Below are positions 1 through 7,059 of a stretch of DNA of 60,986 nt, in pieces. Numbering within the stretch: position 1 is the stretch's first letter; each line of letters begins with the position of its first letter. The notes under the pieces are model-generated. The model did not search any database. It was not told the origin of the DNA and was given only the letters and a program-made list of their open reading frames with translations. A program made the position numbers and the translations under genes. This DNA comes from RGIG7179 sp051893555 (GTDB taxonomy: Bacteria > Bacillota > Clostridia > Peptostreptococcales > Anaerovoracaceae): contig JBJFHL010000022.1 in NCBI GenBank assembly GCA_051893555.1, positions 1 through 60,986 of the forward strand, read 5' to 3'.

Positions 1-54
1 GCATCCAAATGCTGGCTTTTTATCATTTTCAAGTGGCAAACTCGGGTTATAGCA

Positions 55-906
55 CTAAAGATCGCGATGTTCAAGTGCTACCCGGCGTCCTTCTTCACGA
101 AATATTCTGGCCATCTCATTGGCCACCGCCACAGAGCGGTGATGGCCGCCGGTGCAGCCGAAGGCGATGCAAAGGCTGTACTTTCCTTCCTTCACATAGC
201 ATGGGATCAGGCGGGCCAGCATCTGATGCATGGATTCGATGAATTCCTGGGTCACCCGATGCTTCAGCACATACTGCGATACCTTTTTGTTGTTGCCCGT
301 CAGGTTCTTCAGACTGGGCACATAGTATGGATTGGGAATGAACCGAACATCCATGACAATGTCTGCCTCCTGCGGCACGCCCTTTTTAAATCCAAAGGAC
401 TGAATATCGATCAGGAAGGAGTCCTTTTCCTTTCCGTCGTTGAACAGATCATCCAGCTGGGCATTGAATTCCGCCACCTTCAGGAAGGATGTATCGATAA
501 TATAGGTGGCCTGGCTCCGAAGCCCCGCCAGCATTTCCCGCTCCTTGGCGATGATCTCCCGGGAAATCGGTGCCATGCTGAGAGGATGCACCCGGCGGTT
601 TTCCTTATACCTGCGAATCAGCGCCTGATCCGACGCTTCGATATACAGGATCTTGAAATCCAGCGCTTTGTCCCGTGCAAGTTCACCTACGATGTCTTCC
701 ATGCCGCCCAGAAACTGGCCGCCCCGGATATCGATGACGAAAGCCGCTTTCGTGATCTCTTTCTTGCCGCTGAGCGCCAGATCGATAAAGTTCTTGATCA
801 GCGCCGGCGGCATGTTATCAATGCAGTAGTAATCCCGATCCTCAAACCAGTCTGCCGCCTTGGTTTTTCCGGCCCCTGAAAGACCGGTGATGATGACAAC
901 CTCCAT
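55..906 (-). CDS. rapZ: RapZ/YvcJ nucleotide-binding adapter protein
   Basis: This 283-residue protein is full length for the RapZ (YvcJ) family. Residues 8-15 (GLSGAGKT) form the Walker A loop, YYCIDNMPP follows as the family signature, and the C-terminal part carries the conserved FGCTGGHHRSV segment that binds ligand in RapZ. In Escherichia coli the protein delivers the GlmZ sRNA to RNase E; in Firmicutes it is an NTPase linked to competence and envelope control, and the exact role here is unknown. The ATG at 906 follows a GAGGAAGT ribosome site. It is the last complete gene of a minus-strand cluster with murB and a PHP gene, an order common in Clostridia, where yvcK and whiA often come next (off the left edge here). 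Confidence 0.95.
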   Translation of the reverse strand: MEVVIITGLSGAGKTKAADWFEDRDYYCIDNMPPALIKNFIDLALSGKKEITKAAFVIDIRGGQFLGGMEDIVGELARDKALDFKILYIEASDQALIRRYKENRRVHPLSMAPISREIIAKEREMLAGLRSQATYIIDTSFLKVAEFNAQLDDLFNDGKEKDSFLIDIQSFGFKKGVPQEADIVMDVRFIPNPYYVPSLKNLTGNNKKVSQYVLKHRVTQEFIESMHQMLARLIPCYVKEGKYSLCIAFGCTGGHHRSVAVANEMARIFREEGRRVALEHRDL

Positions 907-961
907 ACTTCCTCGCTTTCTTTCTGCTGTCGCTTTCCTGTTGCTGTCGCTTTCCCGTCGC

Positions 962-1720
962 TTACTTCTGTTTTTTCTCTATGTTGACGATTCTGGCAGG
1001 ATCCAGACCCGCTGCCAGGGCCCGAGCCAGAGAACCCCGGAAGGTTCCCACCGCCTGTGGCACATGGGCATCGCTGCCGATGATGAACTTCACGTCATAC
1101 TGCGCCGCAATCCGGATCTCCTCCTCCGTCAGGTGCTGATGCTTCATGTTGATTTCCATCAGCGTCCCCGTATCGGCACAGGCTTTGGCGATGTCTTCTA
1201 TATCGAACGGCCCCTTGTCCCCCGGATGGGTCAGCACGTCGATGTTATTGCTGTACAAAGCATCCAGGATCATGGCCGTATTCTTCACCTTCAGGGTGGA
1301 GTCGCCGCCGAAGAGCCCCGTATGGCTGCTGATCCAGTTGGGTACGCAGCCCGCCCCGGTCAGACCGAAATGGTAGCCCGCCAGTACGATGTCAAACTCG
1401 GCTTTTTCTTCTTCCGTCAGATCGATGTAAGGTGCCCGCCGTCTTGTGTTGGCTTCGATTCCCAGCAAAACTTTCACATCCGGGTATATCTCCTGCAGAC
1501 GCCCGATCTCCGCCCGGATTTCTTTCACTTTTTTCATATTAAAGCCGTAAGTCAGATGGCCCGGGCCATGATCTGTGATGGCGATGGCAGAAAGACCCTT
1601 CTCATGGGCTTCCCGCACATTATCCTCCACGGTTCCCTTCCCGTGGGAGTAGATGGTGTGCGTATGATAATCGTACAACATCCGGTATTCGTCCGCCATC
1701 TGCAGATAATTCTTATCCAA
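962..1720 (-). CDS. PHP-domain phosphoesterase
   Basis: This 252-residue protein is a single PHP (polymerase and histidinol phosphatase) domain. Metal-binding histidines are visible near the N terminus (DYHTHTIYSHGKGT, residues 17-30, with H19, H21 and H26), followed by ITDHGPG, the GIEAN segment and a C-terminal GSDAHVPQAVG motif. Such proteins hydrolyse phosphate esters with a trinuclear metal centre; the substrate is not evident. The likely start is a TTG at 1720, preceded by GAGGTGAGGATCA and overlapping the murB stop by 8 bases, which points to translational coupling. An ATG seven codons in is the alternative start. Confidence 0.88.
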   Translation of the reverse strand: MDKNYLQMADEYRMLYDYHTHTIYSHGKGTVEDNVREAHEKGLSAIAITDHGPGHLTYGFNMKKVKEIRAEIGRLQEIYPDVKVLLGIEANTRRRAPYIDLTEEEKAEFDIVLAGYHFGLTGAGCVPNWISSHTGLFGGDSTLKVKNTAMILDALYSNNIDVLTHPGDKGPFDIEDIAKACADTGTLMEINMKHQHLTEEEIRIAAQYDVKFIIGSDAHVPQAVGTFRGSLARALAAGLDPARIVNIEKKQK

Positions 1721-2648
1721 TGATCCTCACCTCCGGTTCCAGCGCGACGCCGAATTTGTCGTATACCGTATTCTGCACCAGGGCGATCAGGTCCAGAATA
1801 TCGGTGGCTGTGGCGCCGCCGGTGTTGATGATGAAGCCGCTGTGGAGGACGGAAACCTGTGCACCGCCCACGGAAACGCCCTTCAGTCCGGCATCCTCGA
1901 TGAGCTTACCGGCGAAATATCCTTCCGGCCGCTTGAAGGTGCTGCCGGCACTTGGATACTGCACCGGCTGCTTGCTGTTACGCTTTTCCGCCAGTTCCCG
2001 CATGGAAGAAGCGATCTCTTCCGGATTGCCGGGAGCAAGCTGAAGCACCACCTCGGTGACGATATAACCGTTTTCTGCCAGAGCGCTGCGGCGATAGCCC
2101 AGAGCAAGCTCTCCGGCAGAAAACTCCCGCACCTGCCCACCGTCCGGCGAAACCGCCCGGACGGAGACCAGCACATCCTTCATCTCCCCGCCGTAAGCCC
2201 CGGCATTCATAAACACCGCGCCGCCCAGACTGCCCGGAATCCCGCTGGCAAACGCAAAGCCGGCGAGAGACTCCGAGAGGACATATTTTGCGAGGGAGGA
2301 AAGGAGCACGGCCGCTCCACAGCGCACTCTGCCGCCCTCTTCATGGACCATCCGACCGAAATCACCCTCCGAAGAAAGCCGGATCACCACGCCGTCGTAG
2401 CCGCTGTCACGAAACAGCGTATTGGAGCCGTTCCCCAGAAGCATGGCCTTCACGCCGGCTTCCGCCACATCGGCCAGCACCTGACGCAGCGCCGCCTCCG
2501 TTTCCACGTTCACCAGCACCGCTGCGCTGCCGCCCGCCTTAAAAGATGTATATTTACGCATGGGTACATCCGTCTGTACCGCAATGTTCTGTGTTTTCCA
2601 CCGGTTCGCCAGCGCCTGCGCCGCCCGGATTGCATCGTTCTTTTCCAA
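1713..2648 (-). CDS. murB: UDP-N-acetylenolpyruvoylglucosamine reductase MurB
   Basis: MurB reduces UDP-GlcNAc-enolpyruvate to UDP-MurNAc with NADPH and FAD, the second committed step of peptidoglycan synthesis. Seen in the protein: YTSFKAGG, the FAD-binding GNGSNTLFRDSGYDGVVIRL segment, the AGIPGSLGGAVFMNAGAYG loop and the catalytic YPSAGSTFKRPEGYFAGKLI region, so it is a type II (shorter) MurB. I place the start at a TTG at 2648 because AGGAGG lies six bases upstream; an upstream in-frame start at 2690 has no such site. With the TTG start the product is 311 residues. Even so the gene overlaps the 3' end of the upstream permease gene by 95 bases. Confidence 0.95.
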   Translation of the reverse strand: MEKNDAIRAAQALANRWKTQNIAVQTDVPMRKYTSFKAGGSAAVLVNVETEAALRQVLADVAEAGVKAMLLGNGSNTLFRDSGYDGVVIRLSSEGDFGRMVHEEGGRVRCGAAVLLSSLAKYVLSESLAGFAFASGIPGSLGGAVFMNAGAYGGEMKDVLVSVRAVSPDGGQVREFSAGELALGYRRSALAENGYIVTEVVLQLAPGNPEEIASSMRELAEKRNSKQPVQYPSAGSTFKRPEGYFAGKLIEDAGLKGVSVGGAQVSVLHSGFIINTGGATATDILDLIALVQNTVYDKFGVALEPEVRIIG

Positions 2649-3873
2649 AGATATCCTCCTTATTGATTTTGTATTTGTCAAAGGTCTCATACACCGCTGT
2701 GTCCGTCGGCCGCCCCTTGGCCGCCAGCCGGTTATTGATGAACCGGGTCACATAAATATAGAATACGGCGAAACACGGAACGCCCAGAATCATGCCGGCG
2801 AATCCGAAGAGACCGCCGCCCACGATGATGGCAAACATGACCCAGAAACTGGCCAACCCCGTGGTATCCCCAAGAATTTTCGGTCCGATGATATTGCCGT
2901 CCACCTGCTGCAGCACCAGAATCAGTATGATGAACTTCAGCGCAGCCACAGGACTGACGATCAGCAGCAGGATGGCAGACGGAATGGCTCCGATGAACGG
3001 TCCGAAGAACGGGATCACGTTGGTAATCCCCACAATCACGCTGATCAGCGTGGCCAGCGGAAGTCCCAGCAGGGACATGGCGACGAAGCAGATGACGCCG
3101 ATGATGATGGAATCGATGATCTTGCCGTTGATGAAGCCGCCGAAGGTCCGGTTAGTCAGATACCCCAGCTCAAAGATGTCCTCCGCCCGCTGCGGGGTGC
3201 AGAGGGCCAGAATGGCCTTTTTTGCCTGGGCCTGGAACATTTCCTTGCTGTTGAGCACATACACGCAGATGATCAGGGCCACGAACCCGTCAAATACCAG
3301 GTTCACCGTACTGATGACACCCACCGAAACACCGCTGAGAACCATGTCCACCGCCGGTCGCACCTGCCCCTGGAACCATTCCAGGAATTTATCCGTCAGA
3401 TTTTCCAGATTGCCCTGCAGCAGAGACACCAGCTCCGGATTTTCCTGGATGTTTTCCACAAACCAGTTGTTCAGCCGGTTTACCGTATCCGGCAGCTGAT
3501 AGATGATCCCAAGAATGCTGTCGATCAGGTCCGGGATGATCAGTACCAGGAAACCTGCCACTGCGGCGATCAGTGTGGAGATGGAGAGGAGTGTCGCCGA
3601 GAACCGGGCAAATCTATAGGCCCGTGTCTTCTTTTCCACCCGGTTTTCCAGGTTGTGGTAGACTCTTCTCACAATCCAGTTGTAGATGGGACAAAGCAAG
3701 TACGCCAGAATGATGCCCACATAAAACGGATTCAGGATATCGTTGATGGCTGCAATTCCATTTCGAAGGCTGTCGGAATTATGTATGACAAACCAGGCAC
3801 AGATCAGAGCCAGTCCCACCAGAAACAGCATGATGCCTTCTTTCATATATTTATTCGTGATCTTTACTTTCAT
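2554..3873 (-). CDS. AI-2E family (YtvI/PerM-like) membrane permease
   Basis: A 439-residue integral membrane protein of the AI-2E transporter superfamily. About eight hydrophobic segments are visible, with a long extracytoplasmic section (SILGIIYQLPDTVNRLNNW onward) after the third, and the conserved C-terminal block GITNVIPFFGPFIGAIPSAIL plus QQVDGNIIGPKILGDTTGL that defines the family. Members export diverse small molecules or act as Na+/H+ antiporters, so no substrate can be given. The ATG at 3873 is preceded by GGAGG at ten bases; an upstream in-frame TTG at 3906 is less likely. The hydrophilic C-terminal tail (after FGKERCNPGG) is encoded by DNA that also encodes the start of murB. Confidence 0.9.
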   Translation of the reverse strand: MKVKITNKYMKEGIMLFLVGLALICAWFVIHNSDSLRNGIAAINDILNPFYVGIILAYLLCPIYNWIVRRVYHNLENRVEKKTRAYRFARFSATLLSISTLIAAVAGFLVLIIPDLIDSILGIIYQLPDTVNRLNNWFVENIQENPELVSLLQGNLENLTDKFLEWFQGQVRPAVDMVLSGVSVGVISTVNLVFDGFVALIICVYVLNSKEMFQAQAKKAILALCTPQRAEDIFELGYLTNRTFGGFINGKIIDSIIIGVICFVAMSLLGLPLATLISVIVGITNVIPFFGPFIGAIPSAILLLIVSPVAALKFIILILVLQQVDGNIIGPKILGDTTGLASFWVMFAIIVGGGLFGFAGMILGVPCFAVFYIYVTRFINNRLAAKGRPTDTAVYETFDKYKINKEDIFGKERCNPGGAGAGEPVENTEHCGTDGCTHA

Positions 3874-3909
3874 TCTGTCATTTCCTCCGCCATTTTTTCC
3901 GCGCAAATG

Positions 3910-4635
3910 TCAGGATCCGGTCAGCTGGATCATCAGTTCCAGACGGTTACGTACTGCCCGCATCAGATGGTCCGCCAGCGGCTGGCTGCCGCCGCCTGCC
4001 AGATAGGCCGCAATCTCTTTATTGTATTCTTCCTCTGAAAGTTCCAGTGCTGCCATTGGCAGGCCGTTTCGAACCATCGTATAGTACAGAATGGCCCGGG
4101 CAAGCTCCGGCGTTTTTTCGCGGTAGGGATAGATTTCCATACACCGGTTGTGGAGCCGGGCTGCCTTCAGGAAAGGGGGTTCTCCGGTTTCCTGTCTTCC
4201 CGCAAAATCCACAAGCCTGGCCATTTCTCCCGGAATCTCTTCCGGCAGCAGGGGGCTGGCTCCATATTCCAGCAGCACGGGATTCCCTTTTCGGAAGTCT
4301 TTCGCTTTGTCGCCGGAGAGGATGGTATGCATATCCCGTATCATCTGCAGGGAAAGATCTGCTTCCATATCGGACAGCCGGTAGATATACTGGCGCAGTT
4401 CCTCCAGTCTGGTGATCATCAGGTGTTCTTCGATGGGCGCGCTGAGAATACAGCCGCCCTGCAGAATCGTATCGATATTCTCCGGACGGAGACTGCTGCC
4501 GGAAAGGCGCAGATTCATAGACAGCCACTCCCTCTTTTCCAGATCTCGCAGATAAGACCGGACCTGTTCCGGGAAAGGCTGGCGGTTATGCAGTATGACC
4601 AGTTTTTTTCGGATTTCTCGCAGCACCCCGTTCAC
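3910..4635 (-). CDS. Fic-fold protein with degenerate active site
   Basis: A 241-residue protein whose layout follows a Fic/DOC protein: an N-terminal helix with LSGSSLRPENIDTIL (44-58), which lines up with the IEGN-type inhibitory segment of Fic enzymes, a DMHTILSG helix, a KGNPVLLEYG segment in the place of the Fic flap, and LHNRCMEIYPYREKTPELAR (161-180) in the place of the Fic core motif HPFx(D/E)GNGRxxR. The register matches residue for residue, but His, Gly, Asn, Gly and the first Arg are replaced by Tyr169, Lys174, Thr175, Pro176 and Glu177. AMP transfer is therefore not expected. The start is a GTG at 4635 with only a weak purine-rich site. It is divergent from the phosphoesterase operon. 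Confidence 0.72.
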   Translation of the reverse strand: MNGVLREIRKKLVILHNRQPFPEQVRSYLRDLEKREWLSMNLRLSGSSLRPENIDTILQGGCILSAPIEEHLMITRLEELRQYIYRLSDMEADLSLQMIRDMHTILSGDKAKDFRKGNPVLLEYGASPLLPEEIPGEMARLVDFAGRQETGEPPFLKAARLHNRCMEIYPYREKTPELARAILYYTMVRNGLPMAALELSEEEYNKEIAAYLAGGGSQPLADHLMRAVRNRLELMIQLTGS

Positions 4636-4734
4636 CGTCTCTTTCAGATTATTCCACTTTTCTTTCTATTTTATCATATCTTTCCGGTTTTTTCTATGAT
4701 ATACTTAGAACTATGTAAGGAGGATTTCAAAAAA

Positions 4735-5352
4735 ATGCGAATACTGGTACTGAGCGATACCCACGGGGACATTTCCCGTGCCTGTCAGATTTATCATATA
4801 TTACAGAAACAAGGCCAAGTAGATCTGATCATCCACTGCGGGGATTACTACAAGGATGCCATTCAGATGAGCGAGCGTCTGGGCGCACCCACCGTCTGGG
4901 TGAAAGGCAACACCGACGGTTCCTTCAATGAGAATGATTATGCCATTGTCGATACGGAATGCGGCAATCTGCTGGTGACCCACGGCCACATGGAAAACGT
5001 GGACTTCAGCCAGCAGAATCTCTATTACAAAGCGCTGGAGCACGACTGCTGCGCCGCCATCTTCGGCCATACCCATCGGGCCGTCTCTGCGGAGACCGGC
5101 GGCGTCCATCTTTTCAATCCCGGCAGTCTGACCAAACCACGGGACGGCTCCGGCGGTACTTTCGGACTGATCCACACCGGCCCGGACTACTTCCGGGGAC
5201 AGATTTGCCGTTATGATGACTTCATCCGCCAGTCCGGTTCCGACGGATCGGGCGGCAGCGGCGGAAACGGCGGCAGCTCGAAGGGCGGAAGTAAGCCGAA
5301 GATCCAGGGCGGCTACCTGCGGGGGCTGCTCAACTACAGCGACCGATTCTGA
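4735..5352 (+). CDS. YfcE/MJ0936-type metallophosphoesterase
   Basis: A 205-residue calcineurin-like phosphoesterase. Metal ligands are seen in order: SDTHGD (residues 7-12), IIHCGD, VKGNTD, THGH and the paired GHTH, followed by FNPGSLTKPR, which is diagnostic of the YfcE family. These enzymes hydrolyse phosphodiesters or phosphomonoesters with Mn2+ or related metals; the natural substrate is unknown. The ATG at 4735 has AAGGAGG upstream. The C-terminal 40 residues are a Gly/Ser-rich linker ending in a basic GGYLRGLLNYSDRF tail, which is unusual for the family. The stop codon overlaps the ATG of the next gene, so the two are probably co-transcribed. Confidence 0.9.
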   Translation: MRILVLSDTHGDISRACQIYHILQKQGQVDLIIHCGDYYKDAIQMSERLGAPTVWVKGNTDGSFNENDYAIVDTECGNLLVTHGHMENVDFSQQNLYYKALEHDCCAAIFGHTHRAVSAETGGVHLFNPGSLTKPRDGSGGTFGLIHTGPDYFRGQICRYDDFIRQSGSDGSGGSGGNGGSSKGGSKPKIQGGYLRGLLNYSDRF

Positions 5353-5876
5353 TGAAAAAAAACATGCAGCAGGAAGTGAGAAACATGCAAACCGAAGAAA
5401 TGAAAAGCGAAGATAGAAAAAAGAATGAAAATAAAACGCCGGGTGAGGCGATTTTGCGGGAAAGGCTCATGGCCCTGGCAGAAGACAGCTGCGTCCGGCA
5501 GAAAGACACGACCAACGGCATGATGGCACCGGAATTTCTCCGGGTGGATCCGGAATCCGCCACCGCCGTCTTCCGCTACATCGTCCATCCCTGGGAAGCC
5601 AACCGGGTGGGCGGCCTTCACGGCGGAATCATGGCTTCCATGCTGGATCACGCCTGCGGACTCACTGCAACGGCATGGCTGGGTCACTGGGCACCCACTA
5701 TGTCCATGAACATCGACTACATCCGGCCTGCCGAAATCGGCGATCATCTGCTGGCAGTGGCCACGGTGGTTTCCCTGGGTCGCCGTCTGATCCGCATGCG
5801 TGGGGAACTGCGCAGTGAAGAGAGCGGAAAGGTGGTGGCCGCCTGCAGCGCCACATTCTTCAACAAGGAGGACTGA
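5352..5876 (+). CDS. PaaI-type hotdog-fold thioesterase
   Basis: A 174-residue protein with a hotdog-fold acyl-CoA thioesterase domain from about residue 40. The signature GGLHGGIMASMLDHACGLTATAW contains the HGG motif and the acidic residue of the PaaI/YiiD type active site, and MNIDYIRPAEIGDHLLAVA is the usual second strand pair. It probably hydrolyses an acyl-CoA or aryl-CoA in the cytoplasm. The first ATG overlaps the previous stop (TGATG), but a second in-frame ATG at 5385 has a better site (AGGAAGTGAG), and the first 30 residues are charged and unstructured, so the shorter 163-residue form is equally plausible. It lies three bases before the ArsR gene. Confidence 0.85.
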   Translation: MKKNMQQEVRNMQTEEMKSEDRKKNENKTPGEAILRERLMALAEDSCVRQKDTTNGMMAPEFLRVDPESATAVFRYIVHPWEANRVGGLHGGIMASMLDHACGLTATAWLGHWAPTMSMNIDYIRPAEIGDHLLAVATVVSLGRRLIRMRGELRSEESGKVVAACSATFFNKED

Positions 5877-5879
5877 CCC

Positions 5880-6224
5880 ATGAAAAAAAATCACATCCAC
5901 CAGGAACTGATTCCCCGGGCCGCCAGCTTCTTCAAAGTGGTCGGCGATGAGACCCGCATGAAAATCCTCTGCACCATCGCCCGGGAAGAGCTCTGCGTCA
6001 ACGATATCGCAGAAAAGGTCGCCATGACCAAGTCCGCCGTATCCCACCAGCTGAAGCTTCTGAAGGACGAAGACCTGGTCAAATCCCGCCGCGACGGCAA
6101 AAACATCTTCTATTCTCTGGACGACCAGCACGTGCTGGACATCATCGAGATCGCCTTCACCCACATCGAGCACAAAAGCCACGGTGAAGGCTGCACTTGC
6201 AGCTGCTGTCGGGGGGAGGAATAA
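5880..6224 (+). CDS. ArsR/SmtB metal-sensing repressor (CzrA type)
   Basis: A 114-residue winged-helix repressor of the ArsR/SmtB family: FFKVVGDETRMKILCTI, the recognition helix TKSAVSHQLKLLKDEDLV, and the wing RRDGKNIFYSL. Near the C terminus the spacing D-x-H-x10-H-x2-H (in LDDQHVLDIIEIAFTHIEH) matches exactly the alpha-5 zinc site of CzrA and SmtB (D84, H86, H97, H100 in CzrA). A further Cys/His tail (HGEGCTCSCC) may hold extra metal. It is therefore inferred to sense Zn, Co or Cd. No metal transporter sits beside it; the best candidate target in the window is the ATPase promoter at 25358-25411, which carries two SmtB-like palindromes. Confidence 0.9.
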   Translation: MKKNHIHQELIPRAASFFKVVGDETRMKILCTIAREELCVNDIAEKVAMTKSAVSHQLKLLKDEDLVKSRRDGKNIFYSLDDQHVLDIIEIAFTHIEHKSHGEGCTCSCCRGEE

Positions 6225-6284
6225 GGCGCGCAGGGGGCCGAGGTCAGAGCGGTCTGCGGGCCGCCTGGAATGTGCAAAGCAAAA

Positions 6285-6550
6285 GTGACGCCAAACGTAC
6301 ATTTTTTCGCCAATTGGCGTGTATCGATAATCTAGGTATCACGAAAAATAGAATTGTTTTGCTGTAATATAGTTACATTCCGCGTTTCGAAATATAACTA
6401 TATGGATATCCATGCAAAATATTGCACCTTCCAAGTTGCAGCGGGCAAGAAAAAATGTATTTTTTGTAAAATATTACAGTAATTATGGTATGCATAGATC
6501 ATCTAGGTGACGCCAAACGGGTCTGAAATGCTCGATTGGCGTCCTTTTTT
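6285..6550. repeat. Paired GTGACGCCAAACG / ATCTAGGT intergenic repeats
   Basis: The noncoding stretch 6225-6565 holds two related units. GTGACGCCAAACG occurs at 6285-6297 and 6507-6519, each followed by a matching TTGGCGT arm (6314-6320 and 6536-6542). A second 15-base motif, AT(c/a)GAT(a/c)ATCTAGGT, occurs at 6323-6337 and 6494-6508. The units flank about 150 AT-rich bases. The second hairpin ends in a T run and looks like a terminator. No gene is recognised between them. Confidence 0.6.
6509..6550 (+). terminator. Rho-independent terminator, plus strand
   Basis: GACGCCAA (6509-6516) pairs with TTGGCGTC (6536-6543) around a 19-base loop and is followed by CTTTTTT. It could end a transcript reading out of the ArsR operon, or a small RNA starting within 6300-6500. 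Confidence 0.6.
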
Positions 6551-6565
6551 GCTTGCAAACTTCTT

Positions 6566-6845
6566 TTACAGCCCGAACATGGTGCAGCAGATCCGGCTGC
6601 CGGTTTCCGTCCGGAAAATCGTCTCCAACGCAGACACAGCTGCAGCNNNNNNNNNNNNNNNNNNNNNNNNNNNNNNNNNNNNNNNNNNNNNNNNNNNNNN
6701 NNNNNNNNNNNNNNNNNNNNNNNNNNNNNNNNNNNNNNNNNNNNNNGCAGCGCCCATACTTTTCTTCCGCCGGCCGGATGCCGATATCATGCACATAGGC
6801 CGCTGCCTCCAGAATCTTTTGCACCGCAGGATCCAGTTTTTCCAT
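6566..6845 (-). CDS. HD-domain hydrolase, interrupted by the assembly gap
   Basis: The N-terminal part (ATG at 6845) reads LDPAVQKILEAAAYVHDIGI, with the HD dyad at residues 19-20, typical of a small HD-domain phosphohydrolase. After the 100-N gap the minus-strand frame ending at 6566 reads ALETIFRTETGSRICCTMFGL and then a stop, which resembles the C terminus of the same family. The two parts are in different frames relative to the padded gap, so any reading straight across the Ns is wrong; 100 Ns is a conventional placeholder, not a measured length. The middle of the protein is missing. An 18-base tandem duplication (6853-6888) lies just upstream of the ATG. Confidence 0.6.
6647..6746. other. 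Assembly gap (100 N)
   Basis: Exactly 100 unknown bases, the usual placeholder for a scaffold join of unknown size. It lies inside the HD-domain gene, so sequence and frame across it are undetermined. Confidence 0.99.
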
Positions 6846-6966
6846 TCTCCCGGTCAAGCCGTTCCTGTCTGTCAAGCCGTTCCTGTCTGTCCATCTGCCA
6901 AGCGCCTTTCACCTCGCACAATATTTCTACCATTATACCCCTGGCTGCGGATTTTGTCAGGAAAAA

Positions 6967-7031
6967 TTAAGAAATTCCTATCGAAATCTTAATGTTGGCT
7001 TAACGTGAAGTTAAGAATCTTCCTGTATGCT
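6967..7031 (+). promoter_or_regulatory. Pho-box-like direct repeats and -10 for the glycolipid operon
   Basis: TTAA-type hexamers recur on an 11-base register: TTAAGA (6967), a mismatch at 6978, TTAATG (6989), TTAACG (7000) and TTAAGA (7011). This is the layout of PhoP/PhoB sites (TTAACA-like units every 11 bases). Ten bases after the last unit is TATGCT (7026-7031), a fair -10, which is where an activator-dependent -10 should be; no good -35 competes with the repeats. Regulator identity is inferred from the spacing only. Confidence 0.5.
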
Positions 7032-7059
7032 GAAGGTATGAAACGAAAGGGGTAATCGT

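Noticed and set aside
1..26. Start of a further minus-strand gene (ATG at 26)
   Set aside because: Only eight codons are visible and no clear ribosome site is seen, so a yvcK or whiA call cannot be supported from sequence.
2560..4038. 492-codon plus-strand open frame opposite the permease and Fic-fold genes
   Set aside because: Spans two real genes on the other strand, is rich in His/Gln/Asp, and has no recognisable domain or ribosome site.
6483..6992. Several open frames running through the N block on both strands
   Set aside because: They exist only because the 100 Ns were translated as X; the gap length is arbitrary, so frames on the two sides cannot be joined.
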